64,000 nt of DNA from positions 1 to 64,000 of the forward strand of contig JABHRS010000029.1 in assembly GCA_018670085.1 (NCBI GenBank), written 5' to 3'. The notes under the pieces were generated by a model that was not told the origin of the DNA, did no database searches, and saw only the letters and a list, made by a program, of their open reading frames with translations. The stretch is from an archaeon. Lineage in GTDB: Archaea; Nanobdellota; Nanobdellia; Woesearchaeales; GW2011-AR9. Positions within the stretch are counted from its first letter, which is position 1. The number at the start of each line of letters is the position of its first letter. The position numbers and the translations under genes were made by a program. This document shows positions 8,874 to 16,742 of this stretch, piece after piece.

Positions 8874-9398
8874 TTACTCTTCTTCTTCTAATGCTATTGC
8901 TTCAAAACAAATAGGAGCCATATCATCTCCCCACACTCTTGAACTTATTGAAGCATAACTATCTACACAAGTCCAGACATCTTTGTTTGGAACACAGATT
9001 GGCAAATTCATTGGATCTGATATTGGGAGAGAAGACCTTTGATATAAATCTGTCATCATATCTGCTTTCAAGTAGTAATCCTTTTTTCCTTCTGCACAGT
9101 TTTGAGCATACAATTCAAAATAATCTGCTAGTACATCAACATAATCTGGAAAATCAACATATGCTGTGTTATCAAAATAATGTTCTCTTGCATTGATTAA
9201 ATGTGTTTGCAAATCTTCTTCAAGAATATTATCTGGTAGTTTAGGAATTTCTGTTTGATTCTTTGATCTTGGTATGATTTTGTCTTTTTGAACATATGGT
9301 TTTATCTTTGATTGATAAATAATGGTTGAATCATATGAGATACTATGTGGATATAAGCACAGCCCTAAAGGGATCAGTCTAGCTAAGTTCATGTTCAT
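8874..9398 (-). CDS. hypothetical exported protein
   Basis: 174 residues; not recognised. The N-terminus MNMNLARLIPLGLCLYPHS is a short, weak signal-peptide-like segment. The rest is polar, with four cysteines in the C-terminal half (NCAEG, PICVP, WTCVD, PICFE) that could form two disulfides outside the cell, and ends in EEEE. It stands between the sugar operon and another small exported cysteine protein at 9539. Start is ATG 9398, or ATG 9392 two codons later. Confidence 0.5.
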   Translation of the reverse strand: MNMNLARLIPLGLCLYPHSISYDSTIIYQSKIKPYVQKDKIIPRSKNQTEIPKLPDNILEEDLQTHLINAREHYFDNTAYVDFPDYVDVLADYFELYAQNCAEGKKDYYLKADMMTDLYQRSSLPISDPMNLPICVPNKDVWTCVDSYASISSRVWGDDMAPICFEAIALEEEE

Positions 9399-9538
9399 TA
9401 GTTATCAATATTAGACCAGTTTTATAAGTTTATCTCTTGTGAGTGACAAATCTGTGGACAAGGCAAACTTAAATCTAATTGAATTTTATATATAAAAGAA
9501 AGATATTAAGAAATTATAAAAAAAAAAGATAAAAAAAA

Positions 9539-9982
9539 TTATTGATCATGACAATCATAAAATTTTTGTGTGCAGGCAGCATATTTTGTTTTAGACAGTG
9601 AATCACAGTCATCGTATGCTCTAAAAGCAGTATTGTCACACCTGGACCTTTTGTCAGTGTCTCCATCTGCTGCAACATAACAGGTAGCTAACCATGCACT
9701 AACCATATCATAGCACAAATTTTCTTCTAATCTCACAGTATCTCTGCATAAACTTGCTTCATCTCCACAATTACTTCCTTCAGGTACATCATCAATTGTT
9801 CCTGCAACCACTCTTTCAACACTAAGTCTGCTTGCTTTTGTGTTATCAGGACTTGTACTTGCAGCAAATGCTTCTCCTGTAGATACATCATTTCCTAATT
9901 CTAAACTGCCACCCATATAAGCGCCAACTCCCATCACAACAATCATGGTTAATACTAAAACTATCCATTCATTTTTTCTCAT
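9539..9982 (-). CDS. small cysteine-rich membrane-anchored or secreted protein
   Basis: 147 residues. Residues 5-28 form a hydrophobic anchor or signal (WIVLVLTMIVVMGVGAYMGG). The outside part has eight cysteines at fairly regular spacing (SNCGD, SLCRD, NLCYD, ATCYV, SRCDN, DDCDS, AACTQ, YDCHD), consistent with four disulfides in a small helical fold. GAGGTG lies seven bases before ATG 9982, a clear Shine-Dalgarno, so this message has a leader. No known family recognised. It sits inside the glycan island and could be a glycosylated surface protein, which is only inference. Confidence 0.6.
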   Translation of the reverse strand: MRKNEWIVLVLTMIVVMGVGAYMGGSLELGNDVSTGEAFAASTSPDNTKASRLSVERVVAGTIDDVPEGSNCGDEASLCRDTVRLEENLCYDMVSAWLATCYVAADGDTDKRSRCDNTAFRAYDDCDSLSKTKYAACTQKFYDCHDQ

Positions 9983-10156
9983 TTTAACACCTCTTATTTA
10001 CTAAATCTTTTATTTTTGTATGAATGTCGAATAAAAACTTCAACACAATTGTTAAAGAATGAAATAGAGTATTTAATACTTACTAAAACTATACATTCAT
10101 AGATTATGACTAATGTTTTACAATTTTAGATTTTTTGATAGAGTCCATATTTTAAC

Positions 10157-10675
10157 TCAGAAAAAAGGATGCTTATCTAAACGTTTACCACTCTCATCAA
10201 CCCAAGCATACTGCTTTGCAGGATTTCCATAAACAAGAGCGAAATCAGGAACATCTTTTGTTACAACTGAACCTGCACCAACTAGTGCCCATTTTCCAAT
10301 TGTGATGCCAGGGAGAATTACACTCCTTGCCCCAATACTTGCACCTTGTTTAATTGTAACACCTTCTATATCCCAGTTGCTGCCAACTTTGATTGTTCCA
10401 TCTGGGTTAATCGCTCTTGGATTATTATCATTGGTTAAAATACAATGTGGTCCGATGAATACTCCGTCTTCGATTTTTGACCCTTGATAAATAGAACAAT
10501 TATTTTGAACTTTGCAATTGTTTCCAAGTGAAACATTGGCACCAATATAACTACTTTTTCCGATGATACAATTTTCTCCAATACTTGCTTCTTCACGGAT
10601 TTGTGCCCAGTGCCAAACCTTCGCTGATTCTGGGATCAAACTGTTTTCAGAAATCTGAGCTGTTGGGTGAATCAT
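10157..10675 (-). CDS. hexapeptide-repeat N-acetyltransferase, WbpD/WlbB-like
   Basis: 172 residues of left-handed beta-helix hexapeptide repeats (IGENCIIGKSSYIGANVSLG and similar). The C-terminal WALVGAGSVVTKDVPDFALVYGNPAKQ is typical of the WbpD/WlbB group, which acetylates the 3-amino group of UDP-2-acetamido-3-amino-2,3-dideoxyglucuronate using acetyl-CoA. The start codon shares one base with the stop of the upstream WecB-SDR fusion gene (TAATG), so the two are coupled. Together with the WbpB- and WbpE-like genes this covers the consecutive oxidation, amination and acetylation steps. The specific substrate is inferred. Confidence 0.87.
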   Translation of the reverse strand: MIHPTAQISENSLIPESAKVWHWAQIREEASIGENCIIGKSSYIGANVSLGNNCKVQNNCSIYQGSKIEDGVFIGPHCILTNDNNPRAINPDGTIKVGSNWDIEGVTIKQGASIGARSVILPGITIGKWALVGAGSVVTKDVPDFALVYGNPAKQYAWVDESGKRLDKHPFF

Positions 10676-12822
10676 TAGTTGAAAACCTCAGGATGATCTA
10701 AATACCACTGAACTGTATCGCGCAAACCTTGTTCCCAAGGAATTGATTGCTCCCAGCCAAGTAGTTCTTTTGCTTTTTTGGTGCATGCAACATGTCGTCT
10801 AACATCACCAATTCTTTCTGGCTTCTGTTCAACATTAGACCTTGGATAACCTACTTGATCAGCAATTGCATAAACTAAATCTTTGATTTTCACTTCTTTT
10901 CCAGAGGCGATATTAATTACTTGACCACGAGTTTTAGGATTTTTGTAAACTTCAACAGTTGCATTAACAGTATCAAAGACATGTAAAAAGTCACGAGTTT
11001 GTTCTCCGTCACCAAAGACATGTACAGGTAAACCTTTTCTCATTCTTCCAACCATTAATGGAATGATCCCAGCATATTTTTTAGCATTTTGTCTTGGACC
11101 ATACTGATTGTAAGGACGAATTACAGTAACATCGCAACCGAATGTGTGATGATAACTTAGTGCGATGTGATCGGTTGCAGCTTTGGATGCTGCGTAAGGA
11201 GTTTCAGGATCTAATCTGTATTCTTCAACCATAGGAACTTCTCTTGCAGTACCACAAGCTTCACTACTGGAATACTGAATTAAAGTTTTGAATTTTTTTA
11301 GACGTAGAAGTTTACAAACATTTAATGTCATCTCTACATTTTGGCGAATAGACCATTCAGGCATTACTAAACTAGTTGGGAGTGGAATTACTGCTAAATT
11401 GAAAACTACATCAACTTCGTTATCATTAAACACATTTTCAAGTGGTTCATAATCAGTTACATCACATCTTCGAAGTTCGAAGGCTGGATTTTTCATAGCT
11501 TCAGTTAGGTTTTTTGGATTTCCTAAAAAGAAGTTACTAAGAACAATTACTTTTTTTGGATTGTCTTTTAAGATTCTATCAACTAGATGTGAACCTACAA
11601 AACCTGCACCACCAGTTACTACAACAGTTTTTCCTGTAAGGGTTAAGGATTCTGTTGGAACTTGATTTGTTGTGGTTGAAGTTGTTTGGTTATATTGATA
11701 ACCAGATGATTGTTGATTATTTGCTGTTTGATTATTTTGCATTTTTAGAACCTCAATTATTTTTTCAGCAACATCCATATTTTTTTCAAGTGGAATATCA
11801 CGCATTGTTTGTAATTTATTTGGATTTTGAAGTAAATCGATTGTTTTTGTGATTATATTTTGTTTGTCAGTTGTGAGCATTAGATTTTTTCCCATATCAA
11901 TTAGGTAAGTCCACTCAGTTTCGTTTCGAAGTACAAGGCATGGGACATTAAGAGCTGCAGCTTCCTCTTGCACTCCACCAGAATCACTCATAACTGCTGT
12001 TGCATTTGAGAGTAAAGTTAGAAAGTTGAGATAATCTTGTGGTTCGATTATTTTGATTTTATTTGAAAGTTGGATCTGTTCTTTAGCCAAAATTTTTTTG
12101 GTTCTGGGATGAATTGGAAATACTATTTTTGTTTGTTCTGCGATTTGGTTGATAGCTTCAATCATATCTTTAAGCCTGATTGTGTTGTTGGTATTTTCGG
12201 CCCTGTGGATTGTGAGCATCAAATAATTTTGCTTTTGAAGTTGAAGGTCGTTTAGAATTGTGGTTGAATTGGTTGCAAAGGCTGCGTTTCTTCTAGCTGC
12301 GGGAATTGCAGTTGATCCTACAACATGAATTGTTTTTTCATCTAGTCCTTCTCTTAGAAGATTTTCTTTTGCAACATTGTCGGGAGCTAACATTAAATCT
12401 GCCATATGATCACAAAGAATTCGATTGATCTCTTCTGGCATTTTTTTGTTGAAAGACCTACAACCAGCTTCCATATGAATTAATTTGATGTTAAGTTTCG
12501 ATGCCACAATTGCACCAGCTAGAGGTGTATTTGGATCTGCGAAAACAAGCACCCAGTCTGGTTTTTCGCTTAGGAGTATTTCTTCTATCTTGATCATCAT
12601 CTGAGCTGTTTGCTGAGCATGAGTTAAGTTGGCTTTTCCGATGTTAAGATTATAATCTGGTTGCCTAAGTTTTAACTGTTCAAAGAAGACTTGGTCCATG
12701 TTGTAATCGTAATGTTGACCAGTATGGATTACTTTGTGAGTGAAATGTTGGTCTAGCAGTGGGAGAAGTGGTGAGAGTTTAGTGATCTCTGGCCTGGTCC
12801 CAAGGATTGTGATGATTTTCAT
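10675..12822 (-). CDS. UDP-GlcNAc 2-epimerase (WecB/WbpI type) fused to NAD-dependent SDR epimerase/dehydratase
   Basis: 715 residues with two complete enzymes. Residues 1-360 are a non-hydrolysing UDP-GlcNAc 2-epimerase: GTRPE at 8-12, FADPNT at 94-99, HMEAGCRS at 116-123, PEEINR at 129-134, IHRAEN from 205 and SDSGGVQEEA at 279-288. Residues 361-392 are a linker rich in Q, N and T. Residues 395-715 are an extended SDR with TGGAGFVGSH at 403-412, SSSEACG near 518 and catalytic Y543/K547. The first half fits the WbpI step, which would turn the diacetamido-glucuronate into the mannuronate. The SDR half resembles UDP-sugar dehydratases or decarboxylases. First gene of its operon; the fusion is unusual, as both are normally separate proteins. 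No frameshift or internal start signal was noticed. Confidence 0.9.
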   Translation of the reverse strand: MKIITILGTRPEITKLSPLLPLLDQHFTHKVIHTGQHYDYNMDQVFFEQLKLRQPDYNLNIGKANLTHAQQTAQMMIKIEEILLSEKPDWVLVFADPNTPLAGAIVASKLNIKLIHMEAGCRSFNKKMPEEINRILCDHMADLMLAPDNVAKENLLREGLDEKTIHVVGSTAIPAARRNAAFATNSTTILNDLQLQKQNYLMLTIHRAENTNNTIRLKDMIEAINQIAEQTKIVFPIHPRTKKILAKEQIQLSNKIKIIEPQDYLNFLTLLSNATAVMSDSGGVQEEAAALNVPCLVLRNETEWTYLIDMGKNLMLTTDKQNIITKTIDLLQNPNKLQTMRDIPLEKNMDVAEKIIEVLKMQNNQTANNQQSSGYQYNQTTSTTTNQVPTESLTLTGKTVVVTGGAGFVGSHLVDRILKDNPKKVIVLSNFFLGNPKNLTEAMKNPAFELRRCDVTDYEPLENVFNDNEVDVVFNLAVIPLPTSLVMPEWSIRQNVEMTLNVCKLLRLKKFKTLIQYSSSEACGTAREVPMVEEYRLDPETPYAASKAATDHIALSYHHTFGCDVTVIRPYNQYGPRQNAKKYAGIIPLMVGRMRKGLPVHVFGDGEQTRDFLHVFDTVNATVEVYKNPKTRGQVINIASGKEVKIKDLVYAIADQVGYPRSNVEQKPERIGDVRRHVACTKKAKELLGWEQSIPWEQGLRDTVQWYLDHPEVFN

Positions 12823-12895
12823 GTGATTTTGGGTTAAAAGTAGCTTTATTAGTGTTATGGAATAGGGTTAGTAAATGGATAATCACACTAGAAAT

Positions 12896-12907
12896 CTTTA
12901 AATAAAA
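12896..12907 (+). promoter_or_regulatory. TATA-box promoter of the Dol-P-sugar synthase gene
   Basis: CTTTAAATAAAA, with its centre about 26 bp before ATG 12927, as expected for a leaderless archaeal message. Confidence 0.55.
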
Positions 12908-12926
12908 ATCGAGCAAAAAAGTAACT

Positions 12927-13799
12927 ATGTTAAGTGAAACAGAGAATCAAGATGTAGAAATTTTTGCAAGTTCTAAACCTACTAAAGAATCATCTGATTT
13001 ATCTGATTCTTCTGAAAGATCTACTAAAAAGTCACTTTCTATCATTATTCCATGTTATAACGAAGAGCTGGGAATTATATATCTGAAGGAACAAATTGAT
13101 CCAATTATTTTGAAATTACAAGAAACATATGATCTGGAATTATTATTTGTTGATGACGGAAGCCGGGATAAAACTCTTGAGTTACTTGAGAACACGTTTG
13201 GGCATCGAGATTATGTGAAAATTATTCCACATAAAGTTAATCAGAATTTGGGTCAAGCAATTCGAACAGGGTTTGAAGCAGCATGTGGAGATATTATTGT
13301 CACAATGGATTCAGATTGTACTTATAGTCCAAAAGGGATTTTTGAAATGCTTGAAATGCTTGACGATGAGACTGATATCGTAACAGCGTCACCATATCAT
13401 CCAAAAGGTGGAGTTTTGAATGTGCCAAAATATCGTATTTTTTTGAGTAAATGCATCACAACTATCTATAAAATTTTAACATTTTCTAGAATTCATACTT
13501 TTACAGCTTTGTTCAGAGTACAGAAAAAACATATCGCAAAGAAGATTCCTTTTATTTCAAATGATTTTTTGGCAACAGCGGAATTGATAATTTATCCACT
13601 TCTGATTGGATTTAAAGTTAAAGAATATCCAGATGTTTTGAATGTACGAAAGTATGGCCAGAGTAAAATGCGACTTTTACAGGTAATTCGTAGTCATTTC
13701 TTTTTTATTTGCAAATTAACTTGGATGAGAATTTCAGGTCAGTTTGGAATTATGCGTAAAGCTTGTGGTCCGGAAACTGTTGATCAGAAAAATTGTTGA
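12927..13799 (+). CDS. GT2 family dolichyl-phosphate sugar synthase-like glycosyltransferase
   Basis: 290 residues. After a polar 32-residue N-terminus comes a GT-A fold: SIIIPCYNEE, LLFVDDGSRDKT, NQNLGQAIRTGFEAACGD and the metal-binding MDSDCTYSP (DxD). This is the DPM1/GtrB type, which transfers a sugar from GDP- or UDP-sugar to dolichyl phosphate on the inner face of the membrane. There is no C-terminal pair of strong membrane helices, so it is the short soluble form. It could supply lipid-linked sugar to the GT39/ArnT-like transferases and to AglB in this window. The sugar is not predictable. Confidence 0.83.
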   Translation: MLSETENQDVEIFASSKPTKESSDLSDSSERSTKKSLSIIIPCYNEELGIIYLKEQIDPIILKLQETYDLELLFVDDGSRDKTLELLENTFGHRDYVKIIPHKVNQNLGQAIRTGFEAACGDIIVTMDSDCTYSPKGIFEMLEMLDDETDIVTASPYHPKGGVLNVPKYRIFLSKCITTIYKILTFSRIHTFTALFRVQKKHIAKKIPFISNDFLATAELIIYPLLIGFKVKEYPDVLNVRKYGQSKMRLLQVIRSHFFFICKLTWMRISGQFGIMRKACGPETVDQKNC

Positions 13800-13811
13800 T
13801 TTGGGTTGGTT

Positions 13812-14828
13812 TCATTTTATTAAATATTCATAAATTCCTTCAGTAAATTGTCTCCAGTAATGAACTTTATCTTGGACAAGTAGATCATAATGTATTATAT
13901 GACTTTCAATTTCAGATTTAAATAATTCAATGCTTGAATTTAGCTCTTGTGGATTTCTGGCGTTTAGATAAAGAATCATATCATAGTCTCCAATCATTTT
14001 TCCTGCATAAAAAATATTCTGTAATTTTGAAAATGGTTTTTTTAAAACATTAAGCGCTGTACCTTGATTAACTCTCACCAGTAAGTAATATGTTACGAAT
14101 CCTTGTTTGGATAAATTAGGAATTCCGCCAAAGTTTAGAATAACTTTATTTTTTATTAGGAGAGTTATTTTTTTCTTCACAGTATTGCGATCAATGCCTA
14201 ATTTTCTAGCAATGTTAATCAATGATTCTTTGGGATTATCAGCCAAAATGTTCATAATATCACAATCTGTCTTTGTAAAGTCATATTTTTCAAAGTTTGG
14301 TTTAACTGGAAAATTTCTAGTTGTCAAAAGAGAACTAAAGGAATGATCTAGTTTTTTTTGAAATTTAGTTTTTAAATCCAGGATTGGATTTAACTGAGTG
14401 AACTCTAGATCAGATAAATGTGTTAAAATGAAGTATTCTTTTATTTTGTTATCACAGAATTCGAATAATTCTTCTCTTATCTGATTTAGATGAAAACTAT
14501 TAGTTGCATCAATAATTATTTGTAAATCGTATCTTCCAATAAAAGAATTAACCCACATCACAAATTTATGTTTGGAAACTTTATCATATAATTTCTGTTT
14601 GTCTTTAATTCCAGCATCAAATTTGATTAAAATGTGGTATCTGGTGAATCCTAACCTTCTGGAATCAACGAAAAGAATGTACTCTTTGATAAATTTTGAT
14701 TTTTCCAATTTTTTTATTTTGTAAGAAACAGTATCTTTTGAAATTTTGAGTGCTTGAGCAATAGTTGTGTGTGGGATTCTACAATTTTGTGCAAATATTT
14801 CCATGATTTGCAGGTCTTTTTTGTCCAT
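13812..14828 (-). CDS. tandem Lrp/AsnC-type transcription regulator (two fused HTH-RAM units)
   Basis: About 338 residues made of two Lrp/AsnC units in one chain. The first winged HTH begins MDKKDLQIMEIFAQN; the second, KTDCDIMNILADNPKESLINIARKLGIDRNTVKKK by recognisable pattern, starts near residue 184. Each is followed by a ligand-binding-like domain. Normal Lrp proteins have one unit of about 150 residues. The track start at 14849 lies two bases from the TATA box GATTTATATC (14851-14860), so it cannot be on the message; ATG 14828, about 27 bases downstream, is the likely leaderless start. Divergent from the cyclodipeptide synthase gene, with promoters about 30 bp apart, so control of that gene in response to an amino acid or dipeptide is plausible. 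Confidence 0.83.
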   Translation of the reverse strand: MDKKDLQIMEIFAQNCRIPHTTIAQALKISKDTVSYKIKKLEKSKFIKEYILFVDSRRLGFTRYHILIKFDAGIKDKQKLYDKVSKHKFVMWVNSFIGRYDLQIIIDATNSFHLNQIREELFEFCDNKIKEYFILTHLSDLEFTQLNPILDLKTKFQKKLDHSFSSLLTTRNFPVKPNFEKYDFTKTDCDIMNILADNPKESLINIARKLGIDRNTVKKKITLLIKNKVILNFGGIPNLSKQGFVTYYLLVRVNQGTALNVLKKPFSKLQNIFYAGKMIGDYDMILYLNARNPQELNSSIELFKSEIESHIIHYDLLVQDKVHYWRQFTEGIYEYLIK

Positions 14829-14850
14829 TTTAATAATAATGTGGGACATA

Positions 14851-14860
14851 GATATAAATC
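14851..14860 (-). promoter_or_regulatory. TATA-box promoter of the double-Lrp gene
   Basis: GATTTATATC on the minus strand. Its position decides that translation starts at ATG 14828 and not at 14849. Confidence 0.55.
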
Positions 14861-14891
14861 TTCCTCATATTTCTTAAAATCAGTCAATCTG

Positions 14892-14901
14892 TTTATTATA
14901 A
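14892..14901 (+). promoter_or_regulatory. TATA-like promoter of the cyclodipeptide synthase gene
   Basis: TTTATTATAA about 33 bp before ATG 14930. A second TATA-like GTTATAATAG follows at 14909. The two divergent promoters share a gap of about 100 bp. Confidence 0.4.
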
Positions 14902-14929
14902 TGTTTGGTTATAATAGTAATTGAACAAA

Positions 14930-15595
14930 ATGAATATAACAGAAAAATTATCTGGATTAGCATTTGAAAATGGATATGATGTACTTCAAGAAGGAGGTTT
15001 GGCTATTGTTGGTATGAGTCCAGGTAATAGCTATTTCAAGAAAGGAACCATAAATGAATTGCTAAAGTTTTGCGCAAGTAAGTTTTCACAAGTGAGAATA
15101 ATGGTTGCTGATAAACCGATGGAGCATAGTTACAAGGCTTTAGGGTATTCTTGTTTTAAAGCTAAAAAAAAAGCTAGATTAAGTGGAAATACCTTAAAAA
15201 ATCATTCTTTGAGTACTATTAGTGGGTTAGTTGGTGATGTTAAACTGATTGAATGGGAAAAAGAGATAGATCAACATGCATCTCACAATAAAGAATTGCA
15301 GAAAATCATATCATTATATGAGGGGAGTAATAAATTTAGACAAGAAGTAAGAGAAACAACGAGAAAGGTTCTAAAAAATAAGCTGAGGGAAGCTATTGCA
15401 ATTGAAGATGCAATTGATGAAGGTGTTTTTTATTTATTAAAGGAATTAGCATTTTTATCAGCTAGCCCTGAAATATTTGGAATACAAAAAGTTACATATG
15501 TGTATCATGATCACTTTGAAGTGTTTGAACATTTTGTTAGTGGAATTTATAATGGTCACAAGAGAGGAGATTTAGGATTTGTAATAATATCATAG
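14930..15595 (+). CDS. tRNA-dependent cyclodipeptide synthase, NYH subfamily
   Basis: 221 residues from ATG 14930 (the TTG at 14921 is less likely). The active-site segment GMSPGNSYF gives nucleophile S30 and N33. YLLKE gives Y168 and E172, and VYH gives Y192 and H193. From E172 to Y192 is 20 residues, the same spacing as E182 to Y202 in AlbC, and S30 to N33 matches S37 to N40. N, Y and H together define the NYH subfamily. These enzymes take two aminoacyl-tRNAs and make a cyclic dipeptide (diketopiperazine) using a class I tRNA-synthetase-like fold without ATP. The 3' end overlaps the convergent EamA gene by six bases. No oxidase, methyltransferase or P450 tailoring gene directly adjoins it. 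The amino acids used cannot be read from sequence here. Confidence 0.92.
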   Translation: MNITEKLSGLAFENGYDVLQEGGLAIVGMSPGNSYFKKGTINELLKFCASKFSQVRIMVADKPMEHSYKALGYSCFKAKKKARLSGNTLKNHSLSTISGLVGDVKLIEWEKEIDQHASHNKELQKIISLYEGSNKFRQEVRETTRKVLKNKLREAIAIEDAIDEGVFYLLKELAFLSASPEIFGIQKVTYVYHDHFEVFEHFVSGIYNGHKRGDLGFVIIS

Positions 15596-15919
15596 ATTCA
15601 TTACAATGATACCAAACACTATCAAAAATATTCCTACTTTCTTAAACTGATTAATATCTTCTCCAAGTGCATACTTTGCCAAAAGAATAGTCCAAATATA
15701 ACTAATTGAAGCTGTTAGATAAATGAAGGTAAGTGGCGCTGTTTGCAGAGCATAGATATAGAATGTGAATGAGAAAACTGATAGGGAAACTGCTTTGATT
15801 AGATGTTTATTATAAATTGAAATTTTTTCAGCTGAACCTTTTTTGAAATTTAGAGTTGCAAACGCTCCGATGATTGATGCAATTAAAATAAAAAATAAAC
15901 CTTTGTACATTGGATCCAT
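15590..15919 (-). CDS. small EamA/SMR-type transporter subunit (ArnE/F-like), second of pair
   Basis: 109 residues with four predicted membrane helices, the size of a half EamA or SMR unit. Its start overlaps the stop of the next small transporter gene, so the pair very likely forms a heterodimer, as ArnE/ArnF do. ArnE/F-type pairs flip polyprenyl-phosphate sugars; other family members export drugs or metabolites. The context allows both a lipid-linked sugar flippase and an exporter for the cyclic dipeptide made by the convergent gene. It carries no charged membrane residue that would settle the substrate. Confidence 0.7.
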   Translation of the reverse strand: MDPMYKGLFFILIASIIGAFATLNFKKGSAEKISIYNKHLIKAVSLSVFSFTFYIYALQTAPLTFIYLTASISYIWTILLAKYALGEDINQFKKVGIFLIVFGIIVMNL

Positions 15920-16341
15920 TATTGATCACCTTTAGTTGATAGTTTTTTTTGATTGGTTTTTACAAATTTTTCACCAGCTTTTCCACTATTGCCAATAAAT
16001 AACACTCCAATGAAGATCATAATTAGTCCAGCCACCTTTGGTCCGGTAATTATCTCACCAAGGTATTTGGCTGATAATAAAGTTACAAAAATATAACTTG
16101 AAGCCATAATTGGATAGACAACCGAAAGTTCACCATAACGAAAAGCCATGATCAATAGGACTGCGCCACCAACGTAGAGAAATCCACCAATGATTAAATG
16201 ATAATTTGTAAACTGACTCAAGATACCTTGAACTGAAGTAATATTGAATTTTTCACTTCCAAGTTTTAGAAGAATTTGGGCGATTGACACTATTGCTGTA
16301 GTAATTAAAGCTAAAACAATTCCTTTTGTGTTGTCTTCCAT
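15919..16341 (-). CDS. small EamA/SMR-type transporter subunit (ArnE/F-like), first of pair
   Basis: 140 residues with four membrane helices and a basic C-terminal tail (KFVKTNQKKLSTKGDQ). It includes a TM4 glycine-rich segment VAGLIMIFIGVLFIG typical of EamA proteins. Overlaps the following subunit gene by one base. It belongs to the minus-strand run beginning with the FemAB-like and DegT genes. The function is as for its partner: a heterodimeric flippase or small-molecule exporter. Confidence 0.7.
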   Translation of the reverse strand: MEDNTKGIVLALITTAIVSIAQILLKLGSEKFNITSVQGILSQFTNYHLIIGGFLYVGGAVLLIMAFRYGELSVVYPIMASSYIFVTLLSAKYLGEIITGPKVAGLIMIFIGVLFIGNSGKAGEKFVKTNQKKLSTKGDQ

Positions 16342-16368
16342 TTGCTAATTTTCTTTTGATTAATGTTA

Positions 16369-16692
16369 TTAAGAATGTAATGCCTTTACATTATATTCTT
16401 TGTAATATGACTTTTGAAGTTTAGTTGAGAGTAATTTGTTATCTTTGGATGCTGTCTCTTGGATAGATAATGTTGGCCACATATCAACAATTGCAACAAT
16501 TTTTTGCATTTCATTTTGGCTAATAGTTTCAATTGAGACTTTTTGCATTTTTGATGGAGCTTGGCATTTTTCAATTAATTTGCTTAAAATTTCTTTTTGT
16601 TCAGCTGAAACTAAATCCATTGTGCTGTAGGTTTCGAGAATCTTTTTGATCTGTTCAAATTCTTGCCAAGTTATTTTGTGAAATGTTGCCAT
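16369..16692 (-). CDS. hypothetical helical protein
   Basis: 107 residues, mostly helical and charged, with no membrane segment and no recognised family. It begins MATFHKITWQEFEQIKK and has one cysteine. It lies between tRNA-Thr and the EamA pair, 27 bases before the first transporter gene, and probably shares their message. The minus-strand frame has a clean ATG start and fits the surrounding gene spacing. Confidence 0.5.
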   Translation of the reverse strand: MATFHKITWQEFEQIKKILETYSTMDLVSAEQKEILSKLIEKCQAPSKMQKVSIETISQNEMQKIVAIVDMWPTLSIQETASKDNKLLSTKLQKSYYKEYNVKALHS

Positions 16693-16742
16693 GTTGTTGT
16701 ATGATTGATATTATTGTTATTTTTTTTTTTAATTTGTTTAAA

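Noticed and set aside
9275-9598. Possibility that the cysteine proteins at 8874 and 9539 are one broken gene
   Set aside because: Each has its own hydrophobic N-terminus and clean start, and their sequences are unlike each other.
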